50,935 nt of DNA, taken from positions 1 to 50,935 of the forward strand of contig LOEW01000150.1 in NCBI GenBank assembly GCA_001516045.1, given 5' to 3'. Shown here in pieces: positions 1 to 8,136 of this stretch (position 1 is the stretch's first letter; every line of letters begins with the position of its first letter). Source of the DNA: Desulfosporosinus sp. BRH_c37 (GTDB taxonomy: Bacteria; Bacillota; Desulfitobacteriia; Desulfitobacteriales; Desulfitobacteriaceae). The position numbers and the translations under genes are program-made. Below the pieces are notes generated by a model. The model was not told where the DNA came from and did no database searches. It worked only from the letters and a program-made list of their open reading frames with translations.

Positions 1-68
1 CGTTTGCCGATGTTACGGTTGATGCGTAGGACCTCAAGCTGGACTACTTTTTCAGGAAGTTCATTCAT
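1..68 (-). CDS. Partial phage protein, runs off the left edge
   Basis: Only the first 22 codons are inside the window (MNELPEKVVQLEVLRINRNI and two more). The ATG at 68 has a very strong ribosome binding site (AGGTGGAGGTGG, read on the minus strand) just after the ssb stop codon, so it is the next gene of the prophage early operon. Too little is visible to name a family. Confidence 0.6.
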   Translation of the reverse strand, partial: MNELPEKVVQLEVLRINRNIGK

Positions 69-83
69 TTAGTCCACCTCCAC

Positions 84-488
84 CTAGAATGGGATTTCAT
101 CATCCAGATTCACTTCGTGGCCGTAATGCGTGCCATTGGACGTATGCGCCGGTTTGCCATCCCCGCTCCCCTTCGGACTCAGAAACTGAACATTTTCAGC
201 AACAACTTCAGTAATCCAATGCTTTTGACCATTGTTGTCGTTGTAGGTTCGGATCTGAAGCCGTCCATCGACTGAAGCAAGCTTTCCCTTATCTAGATAG
301 TTAGCACATAGTTCGGCGAGCTGCCTATAGACTACGCATGGAATAAAGTCAGTTTCTTTTTCCCCTTGAGCATTTTTAAAGTTACGCTCTACTGCAAGAG
401 TGAAGTTTGTTACGGCTACTCCGTTTGGCGTATAACGCAACTCCGGGTCTTTAGTTAATCGACCTATCAAGACAATCCGGTTTAACAT
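84..488 (-). CDS. ssb: Single-stranded DNA-binding protein (phage SSB)
   Basis: Binds and protects single-stranded DNA during phage replication and recruits partner proteins. The 134-residue protein has the normal SSB plan: an OB-fold over residues 1-105 starting [20 protein letters not shown], a short low-complexity linker, and the acidic tip DDEIPF that docks replication and repair enzymes. Length and tip match compact Firmicutes phage SSBs. It lies 11 bp after the DnaD-like gene, so it is probably co-transcribed with the replication genes. The identification is secure; that it is the phage copy rather than the host one follows from context. Confidence 0.96.
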   Translation of the reverse strand: MLNRIVLIGRLTKDPELRYTPNGVAVTNFTLAVERNFKNAQGEKETDFIPCVVYRQLAELCANYLDKGKLASVDGRLQIRTYNDNNGQKHWITEVVAENVQFLSPKGSGDGKPAHTSNGTHYGHEVNLDDEIPF

Positions 489-499
489 GCGATTTCACC

Positions 500-1465
500 T
501 CAAAGATAAAAATCCTCGTAATTTTGACCGCTTTTAGGGACTAAGTTTTTAGGCATATCTCCTGGGTCCTTATTACGTTTGTGCTCTTTTTGGCTTTTGC
601 TCTTATGTTCAGCATTTCGGGCTTTGGCGTGATCAACCGTTAATACACCGGCCTCTCGCCATTTGGCAAGGATGCCTCCTAAATATCTTTTGTTCCGAGC
701 GTCTGGCCCAGCTGCATCACATTCATTTAGGGCCTCAATCACCACTCCATCAGGGTCTGGGCTCCCTCTAGATAGGAATTCGTCACACCATGCAATAATG
801 TCCTCGGCTTCTCCTGGGGAGATCATACGTCCCCAGTTCTTTTCAGCCCAATTGATTGCTTGTGTGCCGACGTCCATTGATACGGCTTTACTCGATTCGT
901 TCGCGGTATGAGGCGTTTCGTTCGCGGTTTGTGGTATTTCTGGTACAGTTTCCTCGGTATCGTTCACAGTTATCACGATTTCCTCGCGCGCGTTGTCGTT
1001 GTTGTTAATATCTAATTCTGTATCTGTATCTCCTTCTTTCTCTTTATCTTCTTCTATAGCGTTTCCCTTGTGTTTAACTGGCGTTACATCGGCGTTACTC
1101 TTTTTGCTCCGACATTTACTTACTCGTTTTGCGACCTCTTCTGGCTTATCGGATGGTTTTTCATATTGCCTGTCATCAAAATGCGTTACAGTGATAATTC
1201 CGTCCTGATCAACGTCAATCATGCGAAGTTTTTCGAACTTATTAATACAGGAAGTAAAATCTTCGATACTAATAAACAGAGCCCTGGCTATTCCTTCAAC
1301 TGGATAAGCTAGTCCTACGTCGATACATATAACGCCCCTAACTTTTGACTCAGCTGATAAACAAAGAATGTTTATCCAAGTCCTAAATTCCAAATCGCTT
1401 AGGGCCTGCATCTTTGGATCGGTTCGTATTTCGGTATGGAGTTTAAGCCAGGGCAGTCTTGCCAT
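500..1465 (-). CDS. DnaD-like phage replisome organizer
   Basis: Likely initiator or primosome-loading protein that recruits the host helicase to the phage origin. The N-terminal ~100 residues (MARLPWLKLHTEIRTDPKM onward) look like the winged-helix replisome-organizer domain. The middle is a charged, low-complexity linker rich in Asn, Glu and Thr. Residues about 200-300 (INWAEKNWGRMISPGEAEDI ... RYLGGILAKW) match the DnaD/DnaB_2 C-terminal pattern with its conserved tryptophans. I chose the ATG at 1465 (321 aa) because AGGAGGAATAAGG precedes it; an upstream start would add 14 residues lacking such a site. No DnaC-type loader is visible nearby, so this protein may act alone. Confidence 0.8.
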   Translation of the reverse strand: MARLPWLKLHTEIRTDPKMQALSDLEFRTWINILCLSAESKVRGVICIDVGLAYPVEGIARALFISIEDFTSCINKFEKLRMIDVDQDGIITVTHFDDRQYEKPSDKPEEVAKRVSKCRSKKSNADVTPVKHKGNAIEEDKEKEGDTDTELDINNNDNAREEIVITVNDTEETVPEIPQTANETPHTANESSKAVSMDVGTQAINWAEKNWGRMISPGEAEDIIAWCDEFLSRGSPDPDGVVIEALNECDAAGPDARNKRYLGGILAKWREAGVLTVDHAKARNAEHKSKSQKEHKRNKDPGDMPKNLVPKSGQNYEDFYL

Positions 1466-1507
1466 CCTTATTCCTCCTGACAGGAAAACTAAATTGAAAT
1501 GCAACAA

Positions 1508-2602
1508 TCACAGCCGCTCAGACATTTTACCGATTAGCCCAACTACTGCATTTTTGTACTTCCCGCGCGCTTCGGCATCGATCTCCTCTAATACACTGAG
1601 AATATCCTTGAATCCATTTACTAACGAGTCGAAATGAAGTTTAAATCGAATAGTCGAAGTATCAACTGGTTGAGATCCCTTAGCCTTGAGTTCCTTGTTT
1701 TTCTCCCTCAACTCGTGAAGTTCTCGTTCTACCTCTTCAGGCACTTTATCGACGGCTGGTGCAGCTGTGACTTCAATAGGATCCTTGAGTTGTCCCTCTA
1801 ACTCTGCGATTCTTTCAAGTGAAAATGCGAGCTCGCTATTCGCTTTTACAAGCGAGTTACTTAGGAGTTCAATATCCTCGGTATTCCCGGAATACTCCGC
1901 TTCATCTAGCGACTTTTTAGTTTCGGAAATAGATAATTCCAACCGCTCGATCTCTTTCTTAGATTTCTCCTTTTCCTCTTTGAGATCATCCCGGAGCTTC
2001 TCAGTTGCAGCTTCAGCGACCTGCTTCTCCGACTCTGCTTTTTGCTTTTCATCAAGATATTTCTGGGCTTCTTTAAACCGTGTCTTCGCTAATCCCTGGG
2101 CTTCATCGACAAGCTTCTTATCCTTTTCCCAACCTGCCTCGACTTCCTTAAGCTTAGCCTCGAGTTCTTGCTTGTCCTTGATCACCTGCTGCAGTTCCCG
2201 AGTAGACTTGCTATGAATGTCGTGCTCCTCAATAAACGCTTCCCGCTCTTCCATGGGAATCCCCATCATCAAAACGGCCTGAGTGTAACTCAAATTGGCA
2301 AGCGCTTGCGATTTTGCATTGTTCTCACAGAACATATTTAGTTGACTCGTTCCATACTGCTCAAAAATACCCATTAAATTACTGGCCGTTCTCTGGGAAT
2401 AATTGACCGATTCCTTAAGCCAGTCTCCCCATTCGCCATGGCCAAGCATGATCTTAGCCTCAGCTAGCCTTTTACCAATCTCGATAGAGTTGAATAGCAT
2501 TATCTTTCGGGTCTGTTCTTTGATGCTGTTGATTTCAACTGCAATAATCTCAGGTGTCCGCTCAACTGATAAATTCTTATCAATCATCGCAACTTCATTC
2601 AT
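1508..2602 (-). CDS. DUF3102 family protein with long coiled coil
   Basis: Residues about 10-130 match DUF3102, a phage and mobile-element family of unknown function; the signature stretch is around EIGKRLAEAKIMLGHGEWGD followed by YSQRTASNLM, which resembles a helix-turn-helix. Residues about 135-300 are almost entirely Lys/Glu/Ala heptads, predicted as a long coiled coil. The 364-aa gene starts at ATG 2602 behind GGAAGGAGG. It sits between the DnaD-like gene and pcfJ in one minus-strand transcription unit. A DNA-binding or nucleoid-organising role during replication is possible but unproven. Confidence 0.8.
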   Translation of the reverse strand: MNEVAMIDKNLSVERTPEIIAVEINSIKEQTRKIMLFNSIEIGKRLAEAKIMLGHGEWGDWLKESVNYSQRTASNLMGIFEQYGTSQLNMFCENNAKSQALANLSYTQAVLMMGIPMEEREAFIEEHDIHSKSTRELQQVIKDKQELEAKLKEVEAGWEKDKKLVDEAQGLAKTRFKEAQKYLDEKQKAESEKQVAEAATEKLRDDLKEEKEKSKKEIERLELSISETKKSLDEAEYSGNTEDIELLSNSLVKANSELAFSLERIAELEGQLKDPIEVTAAPAVDKVPEEVERELHELREKNKELKAKGSQPVDTSTIRFKLHFDSLVNGFKDILSVLEEIDAEARGKYKNAVVGLIGKMSERL

Positions 2603-2620
2603 ACTCTTTCCTCCTTCCGA

Positions 2621-4285
2621 TTAAGCTGGCATGTATATCATCGATGAGCACCCCATCTTCGGCTCCTTTTTATCCTTCAATTTTATGTCTGGGGTATTTA
2701 TCTCGAGATTAGCTTCCTTGGCCCATGCGATTACCGCACTGTTCAACTCTTTATCGCCTGATATAGCCTTATTACTGTTGGTCTTGGCCTGAATTAGCTC
2801 GTTCCCCTTAATCTCTAGGCAAACAGCTAGTTTACCTTTATCGTCTGCCACTAAAACAATCCACTTCGAGTTATCCTTCATGGCTTGTCCATATGAAGCG
2901 ACACAGTTATGCAGGGAGTGGCCGGCCTCGAGCAGCTCTAATGATTCCTTTGGCATGAAGAACTTCAAACGATCGGTTTGCATGGATAACCTTTTGATAA
3001 TATGATCTGGGACATTAAACTTCAGGTTTTTATGAGTTTGCTTCTTGTGCCTTAATGACATCCAATCGTGAAGGTCTCTCAGTCTTATCGTTTCAGATTT
3101 TAGGGTCTCGATATTCTCCTCATTCAGCTGTTGGAATAACGTAACACAATCCCATAACTGAGATTCCATATAGCCTTCCACTAAGCGGACAACTCCTATT
3201 TCACCGTATAAGGGCCTCATCTCGCGCAGGAACTGAAATAAGTCATCGTTTACCGTCCATCGAACACGTGTATCGTTGGCTAACTCCTTTATCCCCTCAT
3301 ACATCCGAATAGCGTAATCGTAATTCACGCAAAGATCGAATGCCTCAGCCAATATGTTGACACTAAACGGATCCTCCCTCAGTGTTCGACGTACCATGGG
3401 CCTATCTGGTAGAGATTTAGTTTTGATTATTGCCGTGACGAAATCTTTTTTTCGACGGGTCAAGGCAATGACGCGATCCATTAAACCAATACTGAACTTT
3501 TCGCTACTAAGTACGTTGCTGAGCATCTTTCGTTTCCAATAACTCTGGATTTCTTTAGGATTGTCACGGTACTCGACTGGAAGGTTCGGTGCATCAGGAC
3601 ACGATAAGCGGTATGCAATATTAAATATCGGGAGCAAGAAGGTTCCGTGGAATTGACCAGGGTGAACGAACATGGAAGTAATTTTGTGTCCAAGGTATTT
3701 TTCGAGCTTGCGGTGCACAGTCTCTCGGAGAACTTTTAAAAGATTGCTCAGATCAGTTCTTTTTTTTGAGTTGGCAAGGCTATTTAAATGGAAGAACCAA
3801 AGGATGCTTTCTTTTAACATTTCCAGCTTAAAAGGATTACCTAGTTCAATAGGTTCCTTCGCCCCTCTGATGGGACCGACGGAAAACGAAGCACTCTGCT
3901 CAGAAATGATAAATCTGAAGACTTCCTTACGAGTACCTCTCCAGATTCTTAAGTAGTCCCTGAATTCCACCGTTTCACTAACCACTTCTAGGGTAACTAC
4001 ATTTTTGTATTCCTTGACGGCTAAGCGCATTTTACTTGGGGCCGCTGCTTCACGTTTGATATAGGCTACATTACCGTGATGTGACTGGCCACAATGAGGG
4101 CAAACGAAGTGACCTCCGCGCTCGTATCTGCCCATACTTCCTGGTGATATTCCCCATGCAGACGCAAATAATTGGTCACATTGTTCGCAGTAATATTGGT
4201 AATGGTGTAATCCGGTATTAAGGTGCTGTAAGTCTTCCGCATAGGCAGTAAACATTTGAGGTATTTCTAAAACGGCTAATAACAC
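2621..4285 (-). CDS. PcfJ-like protein
   Basis: PcfJ-family proteins are found in phages and in conjugative elements such as pCF10; their function is unknown. This 554-residue protein has an N-terminal zinc-ribbon (Cys33, Cys36, Cys62, Cys65) and a C-terminal block around residues 450-520 with SLELLEAGHSLHNCVASYGQ, the family hallmark. The start is GTG at 4285 behind GGAGGGG. It directly follows the PcfK/AcrIIA9-like gene with a 15-bp gap, reproducing the pcfK-pcfJ pair seen in conjugative elements. Confidence 0.85.
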   Translation of the reverse strand: MLLAVLEIPQMFTAYAEDLQHLNTGLHHYQYYCEQCDQLFASAWGISPGSMGRYERGGHFVCPHCGQSHHGNVAYIKREAAAPSKMRLAVKEYKNVVTLEVVSETVEFRDYLRIWRGTRKEVFRFIISEQSASFSVGPIRGAKEPIELGNPFKLEMLKESILWFFHLNSLANSKKRTDLSNLLKVLRETVHRKLEKYLGHKITSMFVHPGQFHGTFLLPIFNIAYRLSCPDAPNLPVEYRDNPKEIQSYWKRKMLSNVLSSEKFSIGLMDRVIALTRRKKDFVTAIIKTKSLPDRPMVRRTLREDPFSVNILAEAFDLCVNYDYAIRMYEGIKELANDTRVRWTVNDDLFQFLREMRPLYGEIGVVRLVEGYMESQLWDCVTLFQQLNEENIETLKSETIRLRDLHDWMSLRHKKQTHKNLKFNVPDHIIKRLSMQTDRLKFFMPKESLELLEAGHSLHNCVASYGQAMKDNSKWIVLVADDKGKLAVCLEIKGNELIQAKTNSNKAISGDKELNSAVIAWAKEANLEINTPDIKLKDKKEPKMGCSSMIYMPA

Positions 4286-4300
4286 TTTTTATCGCCCCTC

Positions 4301-4666
4301 CTAAAACAAGTCTTCGAGCTTAATATCAAAATTGATATCTGATTCCGGTTTTACGAGCGGGATCAGAGCTGGAGCCGCTCGATATTGAGTGTCCGCGGCT
4401 GAATTAACCCCGAAGTAGTTAAGGACAACGGCGAAGCCTTCCGGATCAGTGAGGACCGCACAATTTCCGACCTTCTTTTTCTCCGCTGCCTTCCGCATTT
4501 CGCCTAGACTCTTGCCAATGGTCTTATCCGCAGTAAGAATCTTCTCAGCATCCTGGGGATTTTGGCGTAAATGCTGCAGCAAAAATCCTCCGACGACCTG
4601 GACATAAGAGTTAGCTGTATCCTTAGTCATTTCAGACTGTATCTTCTCGATAGCTTTTGCTTGCAT
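4301..4666 (-). CDS. PcfK-like / AcrIIA9-family protein, possible Cas9 inhibitor
   Basis: The 121-residue protein starts MQAKAIEKIQSEMTKDTANS and contains YVQVVGGFLLQHL, DKTIGKSLGEMRKAAEKKK and GNCAVLTDPEGFAVVLNYFG. From memory this is the pattern of the PcfK-like family to which the anti-CRISPR AcrIIA9 belongs; members paired with PcfJ are common in Firmicutes phages. AcrIIA9 blocks type II-A Cas9, but not every family member has been tested, so inhibition here is an inference. The ATG at 4666 has AAGGAGGATAAGTC upstream. A housekeeping role in replication or transfer alongside PcfJ is the alternative. Confidence 0.72.
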   Translation of the reverse strand: MQAKAIEKIQSEMTKDTANSYVQVVGGFLLQHLRQNPQDAEKILTADKTIGKSLGEMRKAAEKKKVGNCAVLTDPEGFAVVLNYFGVNSAADTQYRAAPALIPLVKPESDINFDIKLEDLF

Positions 4667-4678
4667 GACTTATCCTCC

Positions 4679-4876
4679 TTAAAATGGAACTTCATCATTA
4701 TCATTGCTTATAGTCAACTGTCGTTTAACCTCACTCTTTACTCGTTCCCAAGCCTTCTTATAGGTGCCCTCAATATCCGCTTTGTTCTCAACCGTGACTT
4801 CTAACTCGGCTTCAGCTCGACGATTATTAAAGCCCGGACCGCTCACTAATTCGGAGTAGCTAACTCTAATTTTCAT
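4679..4876 (-). CDS. Small phage protein with SSB-like C-terminal tip
   Basis: A 65-residue protein of unknown family: a beta-rich N-terminal half, a helical stretch (YKKAWERVKSEVKRQL) and the end DNDEVPF. That tail closely copies the SSB C-terminal tip (D-D-[DE]-[IV]-P-F), the docking peptide for many replication and repair proteins. The gene overlaps the preceding zinc-ribbon gene by 4 bp (ATGA) and sits immediately before the PcfK-like gene. It is too short for a full OB-fold SSB. Confidence 0.7.
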   Translation of the reverse strand: MKIRVSYSELVSGPGFNNRRAEAELEVTVENKADIEGTYKKAWERVKSEVKRQLTISNDNDEVPF

Positions 4877-5022
4877 TCCACATCCACCGCTTCTCCGGCA
4901 TCCGTCAAACTATCATCCGAATGACATAATGGACAATCTACAACCGAATGATCCTCAAAGTCTTGATCAACCGCAAACTTTACTTCACACCCCGAACAAA
5001 AGTAGACGTTATATTTACTCAT
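4873..5022 (-). CDS. 49-residue zinc-ribbon protein
   Basis: A short gene reading MSKYNVYFCSGCEVKF near its start, with CSGC at residues 9-12 and CPLC at 30-33, the spacing of a treble-clef or rubredoxin-like zinc ribbon, and an acidic tail. It begins inside the stop codon of the upstream gene and ends inside the start codon of the downstream one (ATGA at both ends), so it is translationally coupled on both sides. Function unknown. Confidence 0.75.
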   Translation of the reverse strand: MSKYNVYFCSGCEVKFAVDQDFEDHSVVDCPLCHSDDSLTDAGEAVDVE

Positions 5023-5291
5023 TTAGCAGCCCTGCCTTCCCTTGGCCTAATTCTTCCATGAATTGTGGTCCATGGAGCATCGTAGAGCCTAGCGATTTCA
5101 TGGTACGACATGCCTTCATTGCGAAATTTACGCATATCTTCTACATCCTCTGGCGAAAGAAATGATTTAATCCTATCCGGATGATCACATTGTAATTTCT
5201 CGAAAGCTGTCTCGACTGAACATTCTGCAAGGATCGCCACGGCCATGGCGTAGTAGTTTATCTTTACTTGGAGTGATTCTGCTCCAACCAA
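5019..5291 (-). CDS. Small helix-turn-helix phage protein
   Basis: This 90-residue protein carries a C-terminal helix-turn-helix of the homeodomain-like resolvase type: MSYHEIARLYDAPWTTIHGR (residues about 61-80), followed by a basic tail. The first half is helical with two cysteines. The likely start is TTG at 5291 with AGGAAAGG a little distant upstream; an ATG at residue 16 has no clear ribosome binding site. It may be a phage transcription regulator or a small terminase-like DNA-binding protein. Confidence 0.6.
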   Translation of the reverse strand: MVGAESLQVKINYYAMAVAILAECSVETAFEKLQCDHPDRIKSFLSPEDVEDMRKFRNEGMSYHEIARLYDAPWTTIHGRIRPREGRAAK

Positions 5292-5339
5292 TTTAGTTTC
5301 ACTGCCTTTCCTAAAACTTAAAATGGCTACTTGGCTAAT

Positions 5340-5681
5340 TTAAACTTGTTCTTCTAGCTCGCCCACCCATTCCTCAGTCATTTCCAAACCAAACAAGGGT
5401 TCACCTTCGAGCAGATTTATGGTACACTCAGGTAGAGATATTTCTTTGGGGCTCTCCGTTGGCGCGGAGGGCTTTTTCGCGTCCAATACATCCCAAGGTA
5501 ATGATTTATCGTTAAATGCTGTGTCCATAGAATCCAAGGCATTACGAATTTCCTTATTTACCTCTGCATCACAATAATTACAGCAGAGAATGCTCTTGAT
5601 AACCCCGACAAGATAGGCATTCAGATTTCTCCTTCCGGCAATTCTTGCAAAATCGATAAACCATGCTTTCCTGTCAGTCAT
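5340..5681 (-). CDS. Hypothetical phage protein
   Basis: No family recognised. The 113-residue product has a basic, cysteine-containing N-terminal half (three cysteines in ILCCNYCDAEV) and an acidic C-terminus ending EEWVGELEEQV. Its ATG overlaps the stop of the upstream gene by 4 bp, placing it in the early operon. Confidence 0.6.
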   Translation of the reverse strand: MTDRKAWFIDFARIAGRRNLNAYLVGVIKSILCCNYCDAEVNKEIRNALDSMDTAFNDKSLPWDVLDAKKPSAPTESPKEISLPECTINLLEGEPLFGLEMTEEWVGELEEQV

Positions 5682-5986
5682 TTCATGCCTCCCCAGTTTG
5701 TGCTATCAATGTACAGTGGCACAACATGCCTTTGGCCAATCATCCGACCATCCATGTGGTCAACCACAACCCCTCTGTCGCACACGACCGCTAACGTTCT
5801 GTGATCTGACTTCTCGGTGTTAAAATTGCTAACCACTTGACCTTTCATGATTAATTTCCATGCCGAATGATAACGTTCGAGTTGCCGGATAATACGTTGA
5901 TTCTCCCGCTCGATTTTTCTTGCCTCGGCTTTATTTTTGCGATTGAAAAGCAGTTTTAGAATTGGCCTAAGGATCCCTTTCAGCAT
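5678..5986 (-). CDS. Hypothetical phage protein, basic
   Basis: A 102-residue protein beginning MLKGILRPILKLLFNRKNKA, an amphipathic basic helix that could touch membrane or nucleic acid, followed by a charged helix and a beta-rich C-terminal half. The ATG at 5986 has AAGGAGAGATCTAG before it. It overlaps both neighbours by a few bases. No family recognised. Confidence 0.6.
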   Translation of the reverse strand: MLKGILRPILKLLFNRKNKAEARKIERENQRIIRQLERYHSAWKLIMKGQVVSNFNTEKSDHRTLAVVCDRGVVVDHMDGRMIGQRHVVPLYIDSTNWGGMK

Positions 5987-6252
5987 CTAGATCTCTCCTT
6001 TCTCCCTTTCTTTCGTTTGGACTTTGGATGATTGTTGTACCGCTCGGGCCGAGACTTCGCCGAGTGCACAACGGGCATTGCTAAAATAGGGACAAATTGG
6101 GTTACCGGAGTTTCGCTGTACCAATACCCTTCTGGTCCGAGATCCCATACCGCTCCACAGTCCTTTGTTTTACATACGGTTTTAATTTCTCCCTCTGGAA
6201 AGGTTATAGTTTGTCCACAAATACACTTCACTGATGATGATTGCTTTACCAT
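5980..6252 (-). CDS. Zinc-ribbon phage protein with basic tail
   Basis: The N-terminal 40 residues of this 90-residue protein contain CICG (Cys10, Cys12) and CKTKDCGAVW, a zinc-ribbon arrangement. The C-terminal third is strongly basic (KSKRKKGRKERSRC), as in nucleic-acid-binding proteins. AAGGAGTGCGGTCCT precedes the ATG at 6252. Function unknown. Confidence 0.6.
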   Translation of the reverse strand: MVKQSSSVKCICGQTITFPEGEIKTVCKTKDCGAVWDLGPEGYWYSETPVTQFVPILAMPVVHSAKSRPERYNNHPKSKRKKGRKERSRC

Positions 6253-6273
6253 AGGACCGCACTCCTTACTTAT

Positions 6274-6570
6274 TCATAATTTGCTCGCTTCCAAAAAAGC
6301 TCTAATGAATATTTCAGCTGCTTTCTTGGCTTTATCCATGTCTTGCTCCTTAATTGGGCTCCTATTTGTTTTTCCTAATGCTTTGACTACGAACTGATTA
6401 AGCGAAGCCTCAAGTTTACGAGCGGCGTGGAGATCACCCACTATTTCAAGCAATTTTGGACGAGTTACATCTTTACCAAACCTTCTCCATGCTGTCATTC
6501 CGTAGCGTTCGGATTTTAGTTCTTCAAGAATTTCAGCTTTGATTAGCTCTTTTTCTGCTAATGTAACCAC
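6274..6570 (-). CDS. Hypothetical phage protein, helical
   Basis: An almost entirely helical 98-residue protein with no recognised family. The GTG at 6570 lies 10 bp after GGGAGGG. The segment AWRRFGKDVTRPKLLEIVGD is reminiscent of small phage regulators, but this is weak. It lies 14 bp downstream of its neighbour in the same operon. Confidence 0.6.
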   Translation of the reverse strand: MVTLAEKELIKAEILEELKSERYGMTAWRRFGKDVTRPKLLEIVGDLHAARKLEASLNQFVVKALGKTNRSPIKEQDMDKAKKAAEIFIRAFLEASKL

Positions 6571-6584
6571 TTGTTCAACCCTCC

Positions 6585-6833
6585 CTAAATCATGACCCCT
6601 CTCTTTTTAAGCGAGTCTCTCCAGTAATCCTGAATCGCTGGAGTACAGTGACTAAGAGCATCTTCCCATTTTGGCCAGCGACTGTTCTGTTGATAGAACT
6701 TGTATTGCCAATAAAGACTTTGCTGGTTATGAGGTTGTTCTGGATCATGCTTCGTGGCGCATTCTTGGCAGACATCCGGAGCGCAAGGGAGAAGCTTACC
6801 TTCCTTGACTAGATCAATTGTTTTAATATTCAT
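6585..6833 (-). CDS. Conserved small phage protein (CQEC...HN motif)
   Basis: The protein (82 residues from ATG 6833) contains CAPDVCQECATKHDPEQPHN and YWQYKFYQQNSRWPKWEDAL, a pattern I recognise as a small conserved protein of Firmicutes phages without an assigned function. Three cysteines and two histidines in the first half suggest metal binding. GGGGGAGG lies 11 bp before ATG 6833; an ATG at 6854 would add seven residues but has no site of its own. It overlaps the end of the upstream gene by 11 bp. Confidence 0.65.
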   Translation of the reverse strand: MNIKTIDLVKEGKLLPCAPDVCQECATKHDPEQPHNQQSLYWQYKFYQQNSRWPKWEDALSHCTPAIQDYWRDSLKKRGVMI

Positions 6834-7587
6834 TTGGAGTTTTGCCTCCCCCATTGACTGCCATCAAATCCTTTATGTCACGAATAACTGCCTTAATTCC
6901 CCAGAGAGCGAATTCACTACACTTGTGAACGTGCCGGTTCTCCCAGTAATAAATCGTGATTGACGGGAAGCGCTCAGTTAAGAGATTTTGAAGTAAGATT
7001 CGATTTGTATCACAGTCCATCAAACGGTATTCTCGTTCATCAACAACAAAGATATATCCTTGTTTTTCTATGTCATTACGTTTATCAACCTTAGTTTTTT
7101 TATCACTTACCGGAGTACTAGACATTGAAAGAATGTGATCAAATGAAAAGCTAAACTTCAGGTTAACTGAACCGTATGGATTATATTGAAAATCAAAAAT
7201 ATATCCCATACCAGCTTTTTTCCACCACTCATCCACGACATCTTTAAGGTTTTGCAACAACTTAGGTACGGTATCAATGGGCGCCGCTTCGCCTAACTGG
7301 CGTTCTAGCTCGTGAATCTTGCCATTGAGCTTTCGGATCTCAGAGTGTTTTTCTTCGATTCTCTGAGCGGCTGCCGAGGCATAACCTAAGGGCTCACAAA
7401 TCTCCTTCGTGTAGTGATCTAGGAGGCTGCACATGTTGTCTCGCATCTCAACGGTAAGGGTATCGGTTTCGACCATCTCATAAATATAACTAGCGCCATG
7501 TACTAAATTCTTGGCCACCTTTATTGCCACAGCCTTTTGGTCAGGCGTTAAAGCAACTTTAGCTAAAAGGGCTTTCTCATCATCCAA
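6823..7587 (-). CDS. Hypothetical phage protein with coiled coil
   Basis: About 254 residues in two parts. The N-terminal half is helical, with a coiled coil near residues 95-125 (RIEEKHSEIRKLNGKIHELE). The C-terminal half, following EWWKKAGMGYIFDFQYNPYG, looks like a compact alpha/beta domain with a conserved-looking YWENRHVHK. I favour TTG at 7587 because AGAGGTGG precedes it; a GTG at 7605 would put that site inside the gene. No family recognised. Confidence 0.55.
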   Translation of the reverse strand: MDDEKALLAKVALTPDQKAVAIKVAKNLVHGASYIYEMVETDTLTVEMRDNMCSLLDHYTKEICEPLGYASAAAQRIEEKHSEIRKLNGKIHELERQLGEAAPIDTVPKLLQNLKDVVDEWWKKAGMGYIFDFQYNPYGSVNLKFSFSFDHILSMSSTPVSDKKTKVDKRNDIEKQGYIFVVDEREYRLMDCDTNRILLQNLLTERFPSITIYYWENRHVHKCSEFALWGIKAVIRDIKDLMAVNGGGKTPNEY

Positions 7588-7611
7588 TTCCAGTCCACCT
7601 CTCACAATTTT

Positions 7612-7725
7612 TTAAGCAGCGTTTACTTCTGCCTTAGCCTCCTCCGCTGAGTCAAAACTCCCTGCAAATTTTCCGTCAATCCAGAGCTCAACATAACCCC
7701 GCTTCGGGATGATCTCATACGACAT
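7612..7725 (-). CDS. 37-residue hypothetical phage protein
   Basis: A tiny gene with ATG at 7725 and AAGGAGGGTGATGTT directly upstream. The product starts MSYEIIPKRGYVELWIDGKF and ends with a short acidic helix. It looks like a single beta-hairpin/helix unit; function unknown. It sits between the DUF6075 gene and the coiled-coil gene with short spacers, as expected for an operon member. Confidence 0.65.
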   Translation of the reverse strand: MSYEIIPKRGYVELWIDGKFAGSFDSAEEAKAEVNAA

Positions 7726-7739
7726 AACATCACCCTCCT

Positions 7740-8120
7740 TCATAGTTCTTCCAAATCTGCGTAGGACGGGTACCGCAATATAATTGCTTCAAACATATAG
7801 AGCATTAGCCCTGTATCAAAAAGATTGTAAGGTGTATATCTTTCACTATCATCTATCCCTTCGCTGCCAGCAAAACCGTTGTAAAGGTTAAATGCTAAAC
7901 GGGTTACCTTCATGCTAGTGCCTGTTTGCCATGGTTTTTGCAGACCATCAAAATCAATGCACTTTTTCTTGAAATTATATAGAGCATTGATATGGTCACG
8001 CGTCTGCTCTGTAAGTCCCAGCGTATAGAACAACGCCTTTCGATATGGGTCATTCCATGTGTTTGTTTTGGTCACTTGCGTTTCGAAAAAATGTCGGTGT
8101 TCATCATCTTTGAATTTCAC
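7740..8120 (-). CDS. DUF6075 family protein
   Basis: The 126-residue product (MKFKDDEHRHFFETQV..., with YRKALFYTLGLTEQTRDHIN and WQTGTSMKVTRLAFNLYNG) matches my memory of DUF6075, a small Firmicutes family common in phages and mobile elements with no known function. Full length for the family. It precedes the 37-residue gene by 14 bp. Confidence 0.75.
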   Translation of the reverse strand: MKFKDDEHRHFFETQVTKTNTWNDPYRKALFYTLGLTEQTRDHINALYNFKKKCIDFDGLQKPWQTGTSMKVTRLAFNLYNGFAGSEGIDDSERYTPYNLFDTGLMLYMFEAIILRYPSYADLEEL

Positions 8121-8136
8121 CGTTATAATCCCCCTT

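Noticed and set aside
1767..2216. 149-aa serine-rich reading frame, plus strand
   Set aside because: It is the antisense of the Lys/Glu coiled coil of the DUF3102 gene; the Ser/Leu bias is what antisense reading of such a repeat gives, and no ribosome binding site precedes it.
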